In this document: positions 35,336 through 43,572 of the stretch, piece after piece
Position numbering within the stretch: the first letter of the stretch is position 1
Layout of the letters: each line of letters begins with the position of its first letter
Origin: Nocardioides sp. BGMRC 2183
GTDB taxonomy: Bacteria > Actinomycetota > Actinomycetes > Propionibacteriales > Nocardioidaceae
DNA: 64,000 nt
Reading direction: 5' to 3'
Assembly (NCBI GenBank): GCA_008123405.1
Contig: VSSA01000004.1
Coordinates: forward strand, 124,001-188,000
Notes under the pieces: model-generated
Database searches by the model: none
What the model saw: the letters and a program-made list of their open reading frames with translations, nothing else
Told to the model about the DNA's origin: nothing
Made by a program: the position numbers and the translations under genes

Positions 35336-35839
35336 GTGGCCATCTCGAAGAAGCTGCTCAACCCGGACGAGCGTCTGCTGATCAGCACGCGTCAGCATCC
35401 GAAGGCGCTGTTCGGCCCGATCCTGGTGCTGGTCCTGCTCCTGGCCCTGGGCGTCTTCGTCCAGGTCGCGGGGAACAGCACACTGCTGGCCCAGATCGTG
35501 TGGGTGCTCTGTGCGATCGGCATCGTCTGGTTCGTGCTGCGACCGTTCCTCGACTGGCTGACCACCGTGCACGCCTTCACCGACCGCCGGCTGATCACCC
35601 GCCGCGGGATCCTCACCCGCCGGGGGCACGACATCCCGCTCGCCCGGGTCAGCGACGTCTCGATCGAGATCCACCTGCTCGACCGGCTCTTCGGCTGCGG
35701 CAGCCTGCTGATCGCCGACGCTTCGACCCACGGGCTGGTCCGGCTCAACGACATCCCCGACGTCGAGGGCACCCAGCGCACGCTCAACGAGCTGCTGCAC
35801 GAACTGCACACCGGCCGCGGAGGCAACGAGGGTGTGTGA
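35336..35839 (+). CDS. PH-domain membrane protein (Rv3278c-like)
   Basis: 167 residues. LNPDERLLISTRQHPKAL leads into two membrane helices (about 27-72), then a bPH2 domain: AFTDRRLITRRGILTRRGHD, IPLARVSDVSIEIHLLDRLF. It ends with a family-type FGCGSLLIADAS. The same single-domain protein lies between birA and purK in mycobacteria. GTG start 31 nt after birA. Cellular role unknown. Confidence 0.82.
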   Translation: MAISKKLLNPDERLLISTRQHPKALFGPILVLVLLLALGVFVQVAGNSTLLAQIVWVLCAIGIVWFVLRPFLDWLTTVHAFTDRRLITRRGILTRRGHDIPLARVSDVSIEIHLLDRLFGCGSLLIADASTHGLVRLNDIPDVEGTQRTLNELLHELHTGRGGNEGV

Positions 35840-35869
35840 CGCGAAGGCTCGGTCGAGGAGGACGACCCG

Positions 35870-36856
35870 ATGAGCTCGGACCACGCGGGAGCTTCCCAGT
35901 ACGACATCGACGCCACGTTCCTCGGCTCGGCTCCCGGGCTGACCGCCGAGGAGGTCGCCGAGCGGGCCGGAATGGAGGTGGATCGCGCGCGCCGACTGTG
36001 GCGCAGCCTGGGCTTCCCCGAGCGCGGCGGCGCGCCCGCCTACACCGAGGCCGACGTGGAGGCGCTGGCCACGATGGCCGGGTTGATCGAGGCCGGCCTG
36101 CTCGACATGGACACCGCCCTCAACGTGGCGCGCGGTGTCGGCCTGTCGATGGCGCGGCTGGCGGACTGGGAGGTGGGCGCCATCTCGCAGCGGGCCGAGG
36201 AGCTGTACGCCGAGTCCGAGCCGCGCGAGGAGGGCGACGCCGTGATGGCGCGGATGTTCGCCGACTACGGCGGACAGTTCGAGCGGATGATGCTCTACGC
36301 GTGGCGCCGCCATCTGGCCGCTGCGGTGGCCCGGATCGAGTCGTCCCGGGGCGTCGACACCGACCCTGGCACCACCGAGCTCACCGTCGGCTTCGCGGAC
36401 ATCGTCGGGTTCACCGCCCTGTCCAACGAGGTCAGCCGCGAGAAGATCGGCGACATCGTGGAGCTCTTCGAGTCCCGTTGCGGCGATGTGATCAACGCGA
36501 ACGGCGGCCGCCTGATCAAGTCGATGGGCGACGCGGTGCTCTTCGTCAACGACGAGCCCATGCCTGCCTTCGTCACCGCCGAAGGGATCATCAACGTGAT
36601 CGGGCGCGATCAGCGGATGCCGGACGTGCGGGTCGGGCTGGCCTCCGGTTCGGTGGTGATGCGTCTGGGCGACGTCTTCGGCCCGCCGGTGAACATGGCG
36701 TCCCGTCTGACCGCCGTGGCGCGGCGCAACCGGATCATCGTCGACCACGCCACCGCTGACCGGCTCCCGGCCGGCGAGGTCGAGTCGCGGCCGCTGCCGC
36801 CACGACCGGTCCGTGGCTTCGGGGTCGTCGAGCCCGTCGCCGTACGGCGTCCGTGA
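35870..36856 (+). CDS. Class III adenylate cyclase with N-terminal regulatory domain
   Basis: 328 residues. Residues 24-140 form a helical regulatory domain (EEVAERAGMEVDRARRLWRS, VARGVGLSMARLADWEVG) similar to the pH-sensing domain of mycobacterial Rv1264/Rv2212. The cyclase domain has both metal Asp (VGFADIVGFTAL and KSMGDAVLF), the purine-contacting Lys in LIKSMGD, and the Asn/Arg pair in VNMASRL. All key residues are present, so cAMP synthesis is expected. ATG at 35870 after an AGGAGGA site. Downstream is purK. Confidence 0.87.
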   Translation: MSSDHAGASQYDIDATFLGSAPGLTAEEVAERAGMEVDRARRLWRSLGFPERGGAPAYTEADVEALATMAGLIEAGLLDMDTALNVARGVGLSMARLADWEVGAISQRAEELYAESEPREEGDAVMARMFADYGGQFERMMLYAWRRHLAAAVARIESSRGVDTDPGTTELTVGFADIVGFTALSNEVSREKIGDIVELFESRCGDVINANGGRLIKSMGDAVLFVNDEPMPAFVTAEGIINVIGRDQRMPDVRVGLASGSVVMRLGDVFGPPVNMASRLTAVARRNRIIVDHATADRLPAGEVESRPLPPRPVRGFGVVEPVAVRRP

Positions 36857-36892
36857 CCGGGGCGCGGACACGCATCTAGTAGCGTTCCGGCC

Positions 36893-38065
36893 GTGCCGGA
36901 GCATGCCCCTCGAATCGCCGTCATCGGCGGTGGTCAACTCGCACGGATGATGGCCGAGCCCGCGAACGCGCTGGGAGTGCCGCTGCGCCTGCTCGCCGAG
37001 GGTGAGGGCGTCAGCGCCGCCCAGGTGATCGGCGATCACCAGGTCGGCGACTATCGCGACCTCGACACCCTGCGCCGGATCACCGACGGCTGCTCGGTGG
37101 TCACCTTCGACCACGAGCACGTCCCGACCGAGCATCTGCACGCCCTGGCAGAGGGCGGTCTGGACGTGCGTCCCGGACCCGACGCACTCGTGCATGCCCA
37201 GGACAAGATCGTGATGCGCGAGGCGATGACGCGGCTCGGAGCACCCCAGCCGCGCTGGGCGGAGGTGGCGACGCGCGAGGAGGTCGTCGACTTCGGTCTG
37301 CCGTGTGTCCTCAAGGTGAGCCGCGGTGGATACGACGGCAAGGGCGTGTGGGTGGTGCGCACTGCAGAGGAGATCGTCGAGCCGCTCGAGGCCGCGGCGC
37401 GGACCGGTGTCCGGCTGCTGGCCGAGGAGCTGGTCGACTTCTCCCGCGAGCTCTCCGCCCTGGTCGCGCGGGCGCCGAGCGGGCAGGCCGCGGCGTACCC
37501 GGTGGTGGCCACGTTGCAGGTCGACGGGGTCTGCAAAGAGGTGATCGCTCCGGCGCCGGACCTGGCCGCCGACCTCGGCGCCTCCGCGCAGCAGCTCGCG
37601 TTGCGGATCGCCGGTGAGCTCGGTGTCACCGGCATCCTGGCGGTCGAGCTCTTCGAGTCCCGCGACGACCAGGGCAATCCGATCGTCCTGGTCAACGAGC
37701 TCGCGATGCGACCGCACAACACCGGTCACTGGACCCAGGATGGCGCCGTGACCTCGCAGTTCGAGAACCATCTCCGTGCGGTCCTCGATCTGCCGCTGGG
37801 CTCGCCCGAGCCGCGTGCCCGCTGGTCGGTGATGGTCAACATCCTGGGTGGGGACCGCCCCGAGGTCGGCCGCCTCTACGACGGCTATCCGCATGCGCTC
37901 GCCCGCGACGCGCGCCTGCGGGTGCACCTCTACGGCAAGGACCTGCGGCCGGGACGCAAGGTCGGCCACGTCAACGTGTACGGCGACGACCTGGACGACT
38001 GCCTCGAACGGGCTCGGCACGCGGCGGCCTGGTTCCGCGGCGATCTCGGCAACGAGAGCGAGTGA
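36893..38065 (+). CDS. purK: N5-carboxyaminoimidazole ribonucleotide synthase
   Basis: A 390-residue ATP-grasp enzyme: AIR + ATP + bicarbonate to N5-CAIR in purine synthesis. The N-terminal IAVIGGGQLARMMAEPANAL is the PurK dinucleotide-like loop. CVLKVSRGGYDGKGVWVV is the ATP-grasp glycine loop. LVNELAMRPHNTGHWTQDGA carries the family signature. GTG start. PurE follows 83 nt later, the usual pair. Confidence 0.95.
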   Translation: MPEHAPRIAVIGGGQLARMMAEPANALGVPLRLLAEGEGVSAAQVIGDHQVGDYRDLDTLRRITDGCSVVTFDHEHVPTEHLHALAEGGLDVRPGPDALVHAQDKIVMREAMTRLGAPQPRWAEVATREEVVDFGLPCVLKVSRGGYDGKGVWVVRTAEEIVEPLEAAARTGVRLLAEELVDFSRELSALVARAPSGQAAAYPVVATLQVDGVCKEVIAPAPDLAADLGASAQQLALRIAGELGVTGILAVELFESRDDQGNPIVLVNELAMRPHNTGHWTQDGAVTSQFENHLRAVLDLPLGSPEPRARWSVMVNILGGDRPEVGRLYDGYPHALARDARLRVHLYGKDLRPGRKVGHVNVYGDDLDDCLERARHAAAWFRGDLGNESE

Positions 38066-38148
38066 CCGCCCGAGCCCGAGCCTGAACCTGGGTGAGAGGG
38101 GTCGGTGCCGCTGGAGGGCCACCGATCCGTCCTCGCTACGCTGCGGCC

Positions 38149-38661
38149 ATGACTGCGCGCGTCGGCATCGTGATGGGCTCGGACTCCGACTGGCCGGTGA
38201 TGGAGGCCGCCGCGGACGCGTTGAGCGAGTTCGACGTGACGTTCGAGGCCGACGTGGTCTCTGCGCACCGGATGCCCGAGGAGATGCTCGACTACGGCCG
38301 GGAGGCGGCCGGACGCGGGCTGTCGGTGATCATCGCCGGCGCCGGCGGGGCAGCGCACCTGCCCGGAATGCTCGCCTCGGTCACCCCGCTGCCGGTGATC
38401 GGCGTCCCGGTCCCGCTGAAGTACCTGGACGGGATGGACTCGCTGCTCTCCATCGTGCAGATGCCGGCCGGTGTCCCGGTCGCCACTGTCGCGGTCGGCG
38501 GCGCCCGCAACGCGGGGCTGCTGGCGGTGCGGATCTTGGCGGCGACGGATCCGGCGCTCCAGGAGCGGATGCGGGACTTCCAGGCGGAACTGAAGGCGAC
38601 GGCACACGCCAAGGGAGGCGTCGTACGAGAGCGCGCATCGCGTCCATCGGTCGTTGAGTAG
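38149..38661 (+). CDS. purE: N5-carboxyaminoimidazole ribonucleotide mutase
   Basis: 170 residues, full length for class I PurE, which converts N5-CAIR to [23 protein letters not shown] is the substrate loop; [11 protein letters not shown] carries the catalytic His and conserved Arg. [14 protein letters not shown] and [20 protein letters not shown] are also standard. It completes the purKE step. The last 15-20 residues ([16 protein letters not shown]) are poorly conserved. Confidence 0.95.
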   Translation: MTARVGIVMGSDSDWPVMEAAADALSEFDVTFEADVVSAHRMPEEMLDYGREAAGRGLSVIIAGAGGAAHLPGMLASVTPLPVIGVPVPLKYLDGMDSLLSIVQMPAGVPVATVAVGGARNAGLLAVRILAATDPALQERMRDFQAELKATAHAKGGVVRERASRPSVVE

Positions 38662-38732
38662 GCGGAACATCTAGCTGCCGTTCACCCGTTGGGGCCCTTG
38701 TCTTGACTGGTTCAAGTGGTAGAACGGATCGC

Positions 38733-39287
38733 ATGGCCACACATGCGAAGTTGCACTACACGACTCCGGGCCTCACCCAGGAGGTCGCTCAGCGCGTGAT
38801 CGATCTCCTGCAGGACCGGCTCAACGCCGCCAACGACCTGCACCTGACCCTCAAGCACGTCCACTGGAACGTGGTGGGTCCCCACTTCATCGCGGTCCAC
38901 GAGATGCTCGACCCGCAGGTGGACACGGTGCGCGGGTTCGCCGACGACCTCGCCGAGCGGATCGCCACGCTGGGCGGCTCGCCCACCGGCACACCCGGCA
39001 ACCTCGTCAACCAGCGCTCCTGGAACGAGTACAGCATCGGGCGGGCGCCCACCCAGGAGCATCTCGCCGCCCTCGACGTCGTCTATCAGGGCGTGATCGA
39101 GTCCTACCGCGCCGGGATCAAGGAGCTCGACGAGCTCGACCTGGTCACCCAGGACATGTTCATCGCACAGACCGAGCAGTACGAGCTCTTCCACTGGTTC
39201 ATCCGTGCGCACCTGGAGGACAAGTCCGGTTCGCTCTCCACGAGTGGTGCCACCACCGAGGAGGAGGCGGCGCGCGCCGCCGAGTGA
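38733..39287 (+). CDS. dps: Dps-family DNA-protecting ferritin
   Basis: 184 residues. LHLTLKHVHWNVVGPHFIAV and HEMLDPQVDTVRGFADDLAE hold the intersubunit ferroxidase residues (His, Asp, Glu) of Dps. The N-terminal 15 residues and an acidic C-terminal tail (TEEEAARAAE) flank the four-helix bundle. Dps forms a 12-mer that stores iron and guards DNA against peroxide. An upstream in-frame start at 38703 lacks support. GTTC-AAGTGGTA-GAAC at 38710-38725 may be a control site. A strong terminator follows. Confidence 0.93.
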   Translation: MATHAKLHYTTPGLTQEVAQRVIDLLQDRLNAANDLHLTLKHVHWNVVGPHFIAVHEMLDPQVDTVRGFADDLAERIATLGGSPTGTPGNLVNQRSWNEYSIGRAPTQEHLAALDVVYQGVIESYRAGIKELDELDLVTQDMFIAQTEQYELFHWFIRAHLEDKSGSLSTSGATTEEEAARAAE

Positions 39288-39305
39288 GGCGACCTTCGCG
39301 CGGAT

Positions 39306-39342
39306 CGAGGCCGCCGTCCCGAGCATCGGGGCGGCGGCCTCG
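39306..39342. terminator. Terminator after dps
   Basis: A 15-bp stem with one G-U pair (39306-39320 and 39328-39342; inner arm CGAGGCCGCCG) and loop GAGCATC, between convergent genes. Confidence 0.8.
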
Positions 39343-39369
39343 TCTCGTTCCCGGTCTCGTGTCCGGGCT

Positions 39370-39798
39370 TCAGCTGTCGCGGTTGCGCCACTCGATCGCG
39401 GGACAGGTGTCCATCACCATCGGCACGCCGGCGGCGGTGGTGCGCGCGAACGCTTCCTCGTCGACGACTCCGAGCTGGAACCAGACGCCCCCGGCGCCGA
39501 TCGCGACCGCCTCGTCGGCGACCCCTCCCGCCTCCTCGGAACGACGAAACACGTCGACCACGTCGACGGTGAAGGGGATCGCGTCCAGCGAGGGATAGGC
39601 CTTCTGCCCGAGCACCTCCACGTCACCCCCGGCTGCCTTCGGGTGCACCGGCACGATCCGCTTGCCACGCTCTTGGAGCAATGCCGCGATCCGGTACGCC
39701 GTGCGGCCGGGGTTGCCGGAGAGCCCCACCACCGCCCAGGTCTCGGCCGCCAGCATCCGGTCGACGACGTCGGGGTCCTGCCATCCGTTCTGGGCCAT
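39370..39798 (-). CDS. CoA-binding domain protein (YccU type)
   Basis: A 142-residue Rossmann protein. TWAVVGLSGNPGRTAYRIAA is the CoA-binding loop; IVPVHPKAAGGDVEVLGQKA and TVDVVDVFRRSEEAGGVADE follow the family. AVAIGAGGVWFQLGVVDEEA and MVMDTCPAIEW complete it. YccU-like proteins bind CoA or acyl-CoA but lack the succinyl-CoA synthetase catalytic parts; the role is unknown. The ATG at 39798 fits. Confidence 0.88.
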   Translation of the reverse strand: MAQNGWQDPDVVDRMLAAETWAVVGLSGNPGRTAYRIAALLQERGKRIVPVHPKAAGGDVEVLGQKAYPSLDAIPFTVDVVDVFRRSEEAGGVADEAVAIGAGGVWFQLGVVDEEAFARTTAAGVPMVMDTCPAIEWRNRDS

Positions 39799-39865
39799 GT
39801 CGGTCCAACTCGGACGGCGCGTCGGATCTTCCCGCCGGCCGTGGGCCGCGGGCTGTGCAGCGCAG

Positions 39866-40534
39866 TCAGTCGGCGAGCAGCCGGCGTACCTCGGGGAGGA
39901 CGTCGTCGAAGGATCGGCGGGAGCGGAGCACGACGACCTGGGTGTCCTCGTGGGCCGCGGCATCGAGGCCGATCCGGGAGGTGACGGCGCCGATGGCGTC
40001 GGCGAGGTCGCGGCGCGGGTCGTCGCTGGTGCCGCGCAGCCACCGACGCAGCACGTGGTTGTGAGCGGTGACCACCGCGTTGGCCAGCACTTCGGCGAGC
40101 AGGTCGTCGGCGAGCTCGCCGTCCACCGGGGTGATCCAGCGGCGGATGTGGTCGCGGAAGAGCTGTTGATAGGCGCGCTGGTTGGCCGATTCCGTGGCTC
40201 GCAGTGCCGGCACGCTGGTGGTCAGCGCGTACCGGGCCCGGGCGACGTCGCCGTCGGCGAGGTAGTTGTCCAGCACGATCCGTGAGGCCTCCAGCAGCGC
40301 GAGGTCCGCGGAGTCGCGGGAGGCGCTGGCCAGTCGTGCGTCGACGGCCCCCAGGATCGGCGCGTGGTCGGGGAAGACCACCGCCTCCTTGCTGGGGAAC
40401 GAGCGGAAGAAGGTGGTGCGACCGACTCCGGCCTCGGCGGCGATGTCGTCGACAGTCGTCGCCTCGAAGCCGCGCGCGGTGAAGAGGCGGAACGCCGCGG
40501 CGACCAGGCGGGCGCGGGTGCTGCTCGCCGGCAT
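39866..40534 (-). CDS. TetR-family regulator, probably of the divergent fadE gene
   Basis: 222 residues. HTH residues 5-52: RARLVAAAFRLFTARGFEAT, TVDDIAAEAGVGRTTFFRSF. The C-terminal domain is unclassified. It is divergent from the FadE25-like acyl-CoA dehydrogenase; the 101-nt region between them holds a 16-nt palindrome, so it likely represses the dehydrogenase and itself with an acyl-CoA ligand. ATG at 40534. Confidence 0.87.
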   Translation of the reverse strand: MPASSTRARLVAAAFRLFTARGFEATTVDDIAAEAGVGRTTFFRSFPSKEAVVFPDHAPILGAVDARLASASRDSADLALLEASRIVLDNYLADGDVARARYALTTSVPALRATESANQRAYQQLFRDHIRRWITPVDGELADDLLAEVLANAVVTAHNHVLRRWLRGTSDDPRRDLADAIGAVTSRIGLDAAAHEDTQVVVLRSRRSFDDVLPEVRRLLAD

Positions 40535-40579
40535 GGGGAGCTCCGTTCTTGGGGTCTCGACTCTTTGGCGTCCTGGGTG

Positions 40580-40595
40580 GTACGGAGTACCGTAC
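40580..40595. promoter_or_regulatory. Operator candidate GTACGG-AGTA-CCGTAC
   Basis: A perfect palindrome with 6-nt arms and a 4-nt centre between the tetR and fadE25-like genes, 41 nt before the dehydrogenase start. The position suits a TetR operator. Confidence 0.65.
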
Positions 40596-40635
40596 TAGGA
40601 GAACTCAGTATCACAACGGTCTCGGCCGGGAACAG

Positions 40636-41817
40636 GTGGCGACGGTGGGCAACGACTTCACGAGCTATGGACTCTCCGAGGAGCACCGCGCGATCCGCGA
40701 GGCGGTCCGGGCGCTCTGCGACGACAAGGTGACGCCGTACGCCGCCGTGGTCGACGAGGAGGCCCGCTACCCGCAGGAGGCGCATGACGCGCTGGTCGCG
40801 GCCGACTTCCATGCTCCGCACGTGCCCGAGGCGTACGGCGGCGCAGGCGCCGACGCGCTTGCCACCTGCATCGTGATCGAGGAGGTCGCCCGCGCCTGCG
40901 TCTCGTCCTCGCTGATCCCGGCGGTCAACAAGCTCGGCTCCCTGCCGGTGCAGCTCGGCGGCAGTGAGGAGCTCAAGCAGACATACCTGTCCCGGCTCGC
41001 GGCCGGTGAGGGCGGCTTCTCCTACTGCCTCTCCGAGCCGGATGCCGGCTCGGACGCGGCGGCCCAGAAGACCCGTGCGGTCCGCGACGGTGACCACTAC
41101 GTGCTCAACGGCGTGAAGCGGTGGATCACCAACGCCGGAGTCTCGGAGTTCTACACGGTGCTCGCCTCCACCGACCCCGACGCCCGATCCCGCGGGATCA
41201 CCGCCTTCGTGGTGGAGAAGTCCGACCAGGGCGTCTCCTTCGGCGCCCCGGAGAAGAAGCTCGGCATCAAGGGCTCGCCCACGCGTGAGGTCTACCTGGA
41301 CAACGTGCGGATCCCCGCCAGCAGGATGATCGGAGCCGAGGGGGAGGGCTTCGAGCTCGCGATGCGCACGTTGGACCACACCCGCGTCACCATCGCCGCA
41401 CAGGCCGTCGGCGTAGCCCAGGGCGCGCTCGACTACGCCCTGGGCTACGTGCAGGAGCGTCAGCAGTTCGGGCGTCCGATCGCGGACTTCCAAGGGCTGC
41501 AGTTCCTGCTGGCCGACATGGGCATGAAGGTGGAGGCCGCCCGGCAGCTCACCTATGCCGCGGCTGCGAAGTCCGAGCGTGGCGACGCCGACCTCACCTT
41601 CTTCGGCGCCTCGGCCAAGTGCATCGCCTCCGACGTGGCGATGGAGGTCACCACCAACGCGGTCCAGGCCCTCGGCGGCTACGGCTACACCCGGGACTAC
41701 CCGGTCGAGCGGATGATGCGCGACGCCAAGATCACCCAGATCTACGAGGGCACCAACCAGGTGCAGCGGATCGTCGCCGCACGCCAGTTGCTTCAGGGAG
41801 TACAGCAGCCGCGCTGA
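40636..41817 (+). CDS. fadE25: Acyl-CoA dehydrogenase, FadE25-like
   Basis: 393 residues from GTG at 40636 (GTG at 40645 is an alternative). It aligns over its length with mycobacterial FadE25: VDEEARYPQEAHDALVAADF, ATCIVIEEVARACVSSSLIP, CLSEPDAGSDAAAQKTRAV, KKLGIKGSPTREVYLDNVRI. The catalytic Glu is in AKITQIYEGTNQVQR. As in mycobacteria it follows purK-purE, with dps and a regulator in between. Expected role: 2,3-dehydrogenation of an acyl-CoA in beta-oxidation; the chain length preferred is unknown. Confidence 0.92.
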   Translation: MATVGNDFTSYGLSEEHRAIREAVRALCDDKVTPYAAVVDEEARYPQEAHDALVAADFHAPHVPEAYGGAGADALATCIVIEEVARACVSSSLIPAVNKLGSLPVQLGGSEELKQTYLSRLAAGEGGFSYCLSEPDAGSDAAAQKTRAVRDGDHYVLNGVKRWITNAGVSEFYTVLASTDPDARSRGITAFVVEKSDQGVSFGAPEKKLGIKGSPTREVYLDNVRIPASRMIGAEGEGFELAMRTLDHTRVTIAAQAVGVAQGALDYALGYVQERQQFGRPIADFQGLQFLLADMGMKVEAARQLTYAAAAKSERGDADLTFFGASAKCIASDVAMEVTTNAVQALGGYGYTRDYPVERMMRDAKITQIYEGTNQVQRIVAARQLLQGVQQPR

Positions 41818-41931
41818 GCTTCAGGCCGAGTCGGTGCAGGGGTATCGCAGGTGGGGCAGCTATCTGTCCCGGATGGTGAGAAGTTGCCGCCACGGTGGTT
41901 CAACCGGCGCGCGAACGGCAAGGAGCCCTGC

Positions 41932-42357
41932 ATGACTACAACGATCCGTCGCTTCACCGCCGCCGTCGCGCTCCCCGCCGCCCTCCTGTTCACCTTCACC
42001 GCCTGTGGCGGCGACGACGGAGACTCCGGTTCGGACGACACCTCCTCGGAGAGCAACGAGAGCACCGAGTCCGACGACAGCAACGCCGCGGCGTCGCCCG
42101 AGGCCGAGGAGACCGAGACCGAGGGCGGGGAGATGCCGGAGGCCGGCTCCATTCCGGACCCCGTCAACGACCCTGAGGGCTTCGAGGCCTACCTCGCCGA
42201 CATGTACGTCGACGCCGGCATGACCGACGACCAGGCCGACTGCATGGCTGGCGCCTTCATGGACAACGTCGACCTCGCCAAGGCGAACGACCCCTCCGCG
42301 ATCACCGAGCTGATGAACGACCCCGCGCTGCAGGAGGCCATGACCAGCTGCGTGTGA
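41932..42357 (+). CDS. Small putative lipoprotein
   Basis: 141 residues. The signal peptide TIRRFTAAVALPAALLFTFT ends at lipobox TACGG (Cys about 24). A low-complexity D/S/E stretch (residues 27-65) is followed by a small domain, DPEGFEAYLADMYVDAGMTD and DQADCMAGAFMDNVDLAKAN, with two Cys (DCM and TSCV) that could pair. I do not recognise the family. A perfect palindrome follows the stop. Confidence 0.72.
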   Translation: MTTTIRRFTAAVALPAALLFTFTACGGDDGDSGSDDTSSESNESTESDDSNAAASPEAEETETEGGEMPEAGSIPDPVNDPEGFEAYLADMYVDAGMTDDQADCMAGAFMDNVDLAKANDPSAITELMNDPALQEAMTSCV

Positions 42358-42370
42358 CCCTCGCCCCTTT

Positions 42371-42402
42371 CGGCGCCCGGAACCACGTGGTTCCGGGCGC
42401 CG
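42371..42402 (+). terminator. Perfect 32-nt palindrome after the lipoprotein gene
   Basis: The half is CGGCGCCCGGAACCAC, its complement following directly, 14 nt after the stop. It can form a tall stem with a tiny loop; a transcription terminator is the most likely role. Confidence 0.75.
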
Positions 42403-42505
42403 AGTGCGTTCCCACCCCAGAGCCCACATGGCTCCCGGTCGAGGTGATGCCGGGAGTGTCGGCGTACGCTGACGAAGGAACAGGTTCTACTTCGGAGGTA
42501 CGACG

Positions 42506-42649
42506 ATGCCCTCACTGCGCTGCCCCTGCGACACCACGCTCCGTGGCGACACCGACGACGAGCTCGTCGAGAAGGTCCAGGCCCACCTGGCCGCCGAGCA
42601 CCCCGGACGGGAGTACTCCCGCGAGGAGATCCTCTTCATGGCGATGTGA
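42506..42649 (+). CDS. DUF1059-like 47-residue protein
   Basis: The reading frame ATG 42506 to TGA 42647-42649 encodes 47 residues beginning MPSLRCPCDTTLRGDTDDEL. GGAGG at 42494-42498 gives an 8-nt spacing. The paired Cys (RCPCD), LVEKVQAHLAAEHPG and the end EILFMAM agree with the short DUF1059 family, of unknown function. It lies after a terminator, with its own ribosome-binding site, and converges with the enoyl-CoA hydratase gene. Confidence 0.75.
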   Translation: MPSLRCPCDTTLRGDTDDELVEKVQAHLAAEHPGREYSREEILFMAM

Positions 42650-42668
42650 CGCCGCGCCTCTCGACAGG

Positions 42669-43544
42669 TCAGGCAGGGAAGATCCGCGGGAGGTCCGAGG
42701 CCGATCCGGTGAACTCCGGCGCTCGCTTCTCCAGGAACGCGGCGACGCCCTCCTTGCCGTCGGCGATCGAGGTCCAGTACATCGCGAGTGAGTCCGAGAG
42801 ATGCGCGTGCAGCGGCTCGGGCGCGGCACCGTTGCGGTAGAGCAGTTGCTTGGCCAGGCCGAGGGCGGTCGCAGACCGACCGACCACGAAGGAGCGGGCC
42901 AGCTCCTGGGCGGTCCCGAGCAACTCGTCGGGCTCGTGCACGCTGCGCAACAGGCCACCTGCCAGGGCCGTCTCGGCGTCGAGGATGTCGGCGGAGTAGA
43001 CCCACTCCAAGGCCTGCTGGATGCCGACGATCCGCGGGAGGAACCACGACGAGCAGGCCTCGGGCACGATCCCGAGGCGACCGAAGACGAAGCCGATCCG
43101 GGCCTTCGTCGAAGCCAGCCGAAGGTCCATCGCCAACGTCATCGTGGCGCCGATCCCCACCGCCGGCCCGTTGATCGCGGCGATCACCGGCTTGGGCAGC
43201 GCGTGGATGGCGAGGGTCACCTTGCCGCCGGTGTCGCGGATCCCGGTGGCGTAGGGCTCCTGCAGGTAGTGCGCGGCGAAGTCCTCCGGCGTGGGGGAGT
43301 GGCTCTCGTCGAGACCGAAGACGTTGCCGGCCGCATTGAGGTCCATTCCGGCGCAGAACGCCCGGTCTGCGCCGGTGACCACGACCGCCCGCACCTCATC
43401 GCGACGTGCGTCGGTGAGGAAGAACTCCTCCAGTTCGCCGGCCATGGTGAGGTTGAACGCGTTGAGTGCGTCGGGACGGTGCAGGGTGACGGTGGCGACC
43501 CCGTCGCTGTCCACCTCCACACGCAGTGTCTCGTAGCTTCCCAT
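42669..43544 (-). CDS. Enoyl-CoA hydratase/isomerase family protein
   Basis: 291 residues from the ATG at 43544 (an ATG at 43568 is possible). The crotonase core is present: DALNAFNLTMAGELEEFFL, VVTGADRAFCAGMDLNAAG (oxyanion loop), INGPAVGIGATMTLAMDLRL and GRLGIVPEACSSWFLPRIVG with the acidic residue in PEACSS. It probably hydrates a 2-enoyl-CoA. It begins 29 nt (from 43544) after the LCP gene on the same strand. AGGA before the second ATG supports it. Confidence 0.88.
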   Translation of the reverse strand: MGSYETLRVEVDSDGVATVTLHRPDALNAFNLTMAGELEEFFLTDARRDEVRAVVVTGADRAFCAGMDLNAAGNVFGLDESHSPTPEDFAAHYLQEPYATGIRDTGGKVTLAIHALPKPVIAAINGPAVGIGATMTLAMDLRLASTKARIGFVFGRLGIVPEACSSWFLPRIVGIQQALEWVYSADILDAETALAGGLLRSVHEPDELLGTAQELARSFVVGRSATALGLAKQLLYRNGAAPEPLHAHLSDSLAMYWTSIADGKEGVAAFLEKRAPEFTGSASDLPRIFPA

Positions 43545-43572
43545 CGAGCTTCCTGTCGAGCTTGCCATCGGG

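Noticed and set aside
34940-38122. A 1060-codon open frame on the minus strand across birA, the cyclase and purK
   Set aside because: It crosses five well-supported genes on the other strand and has no motif. High G+C alone gives such frames.
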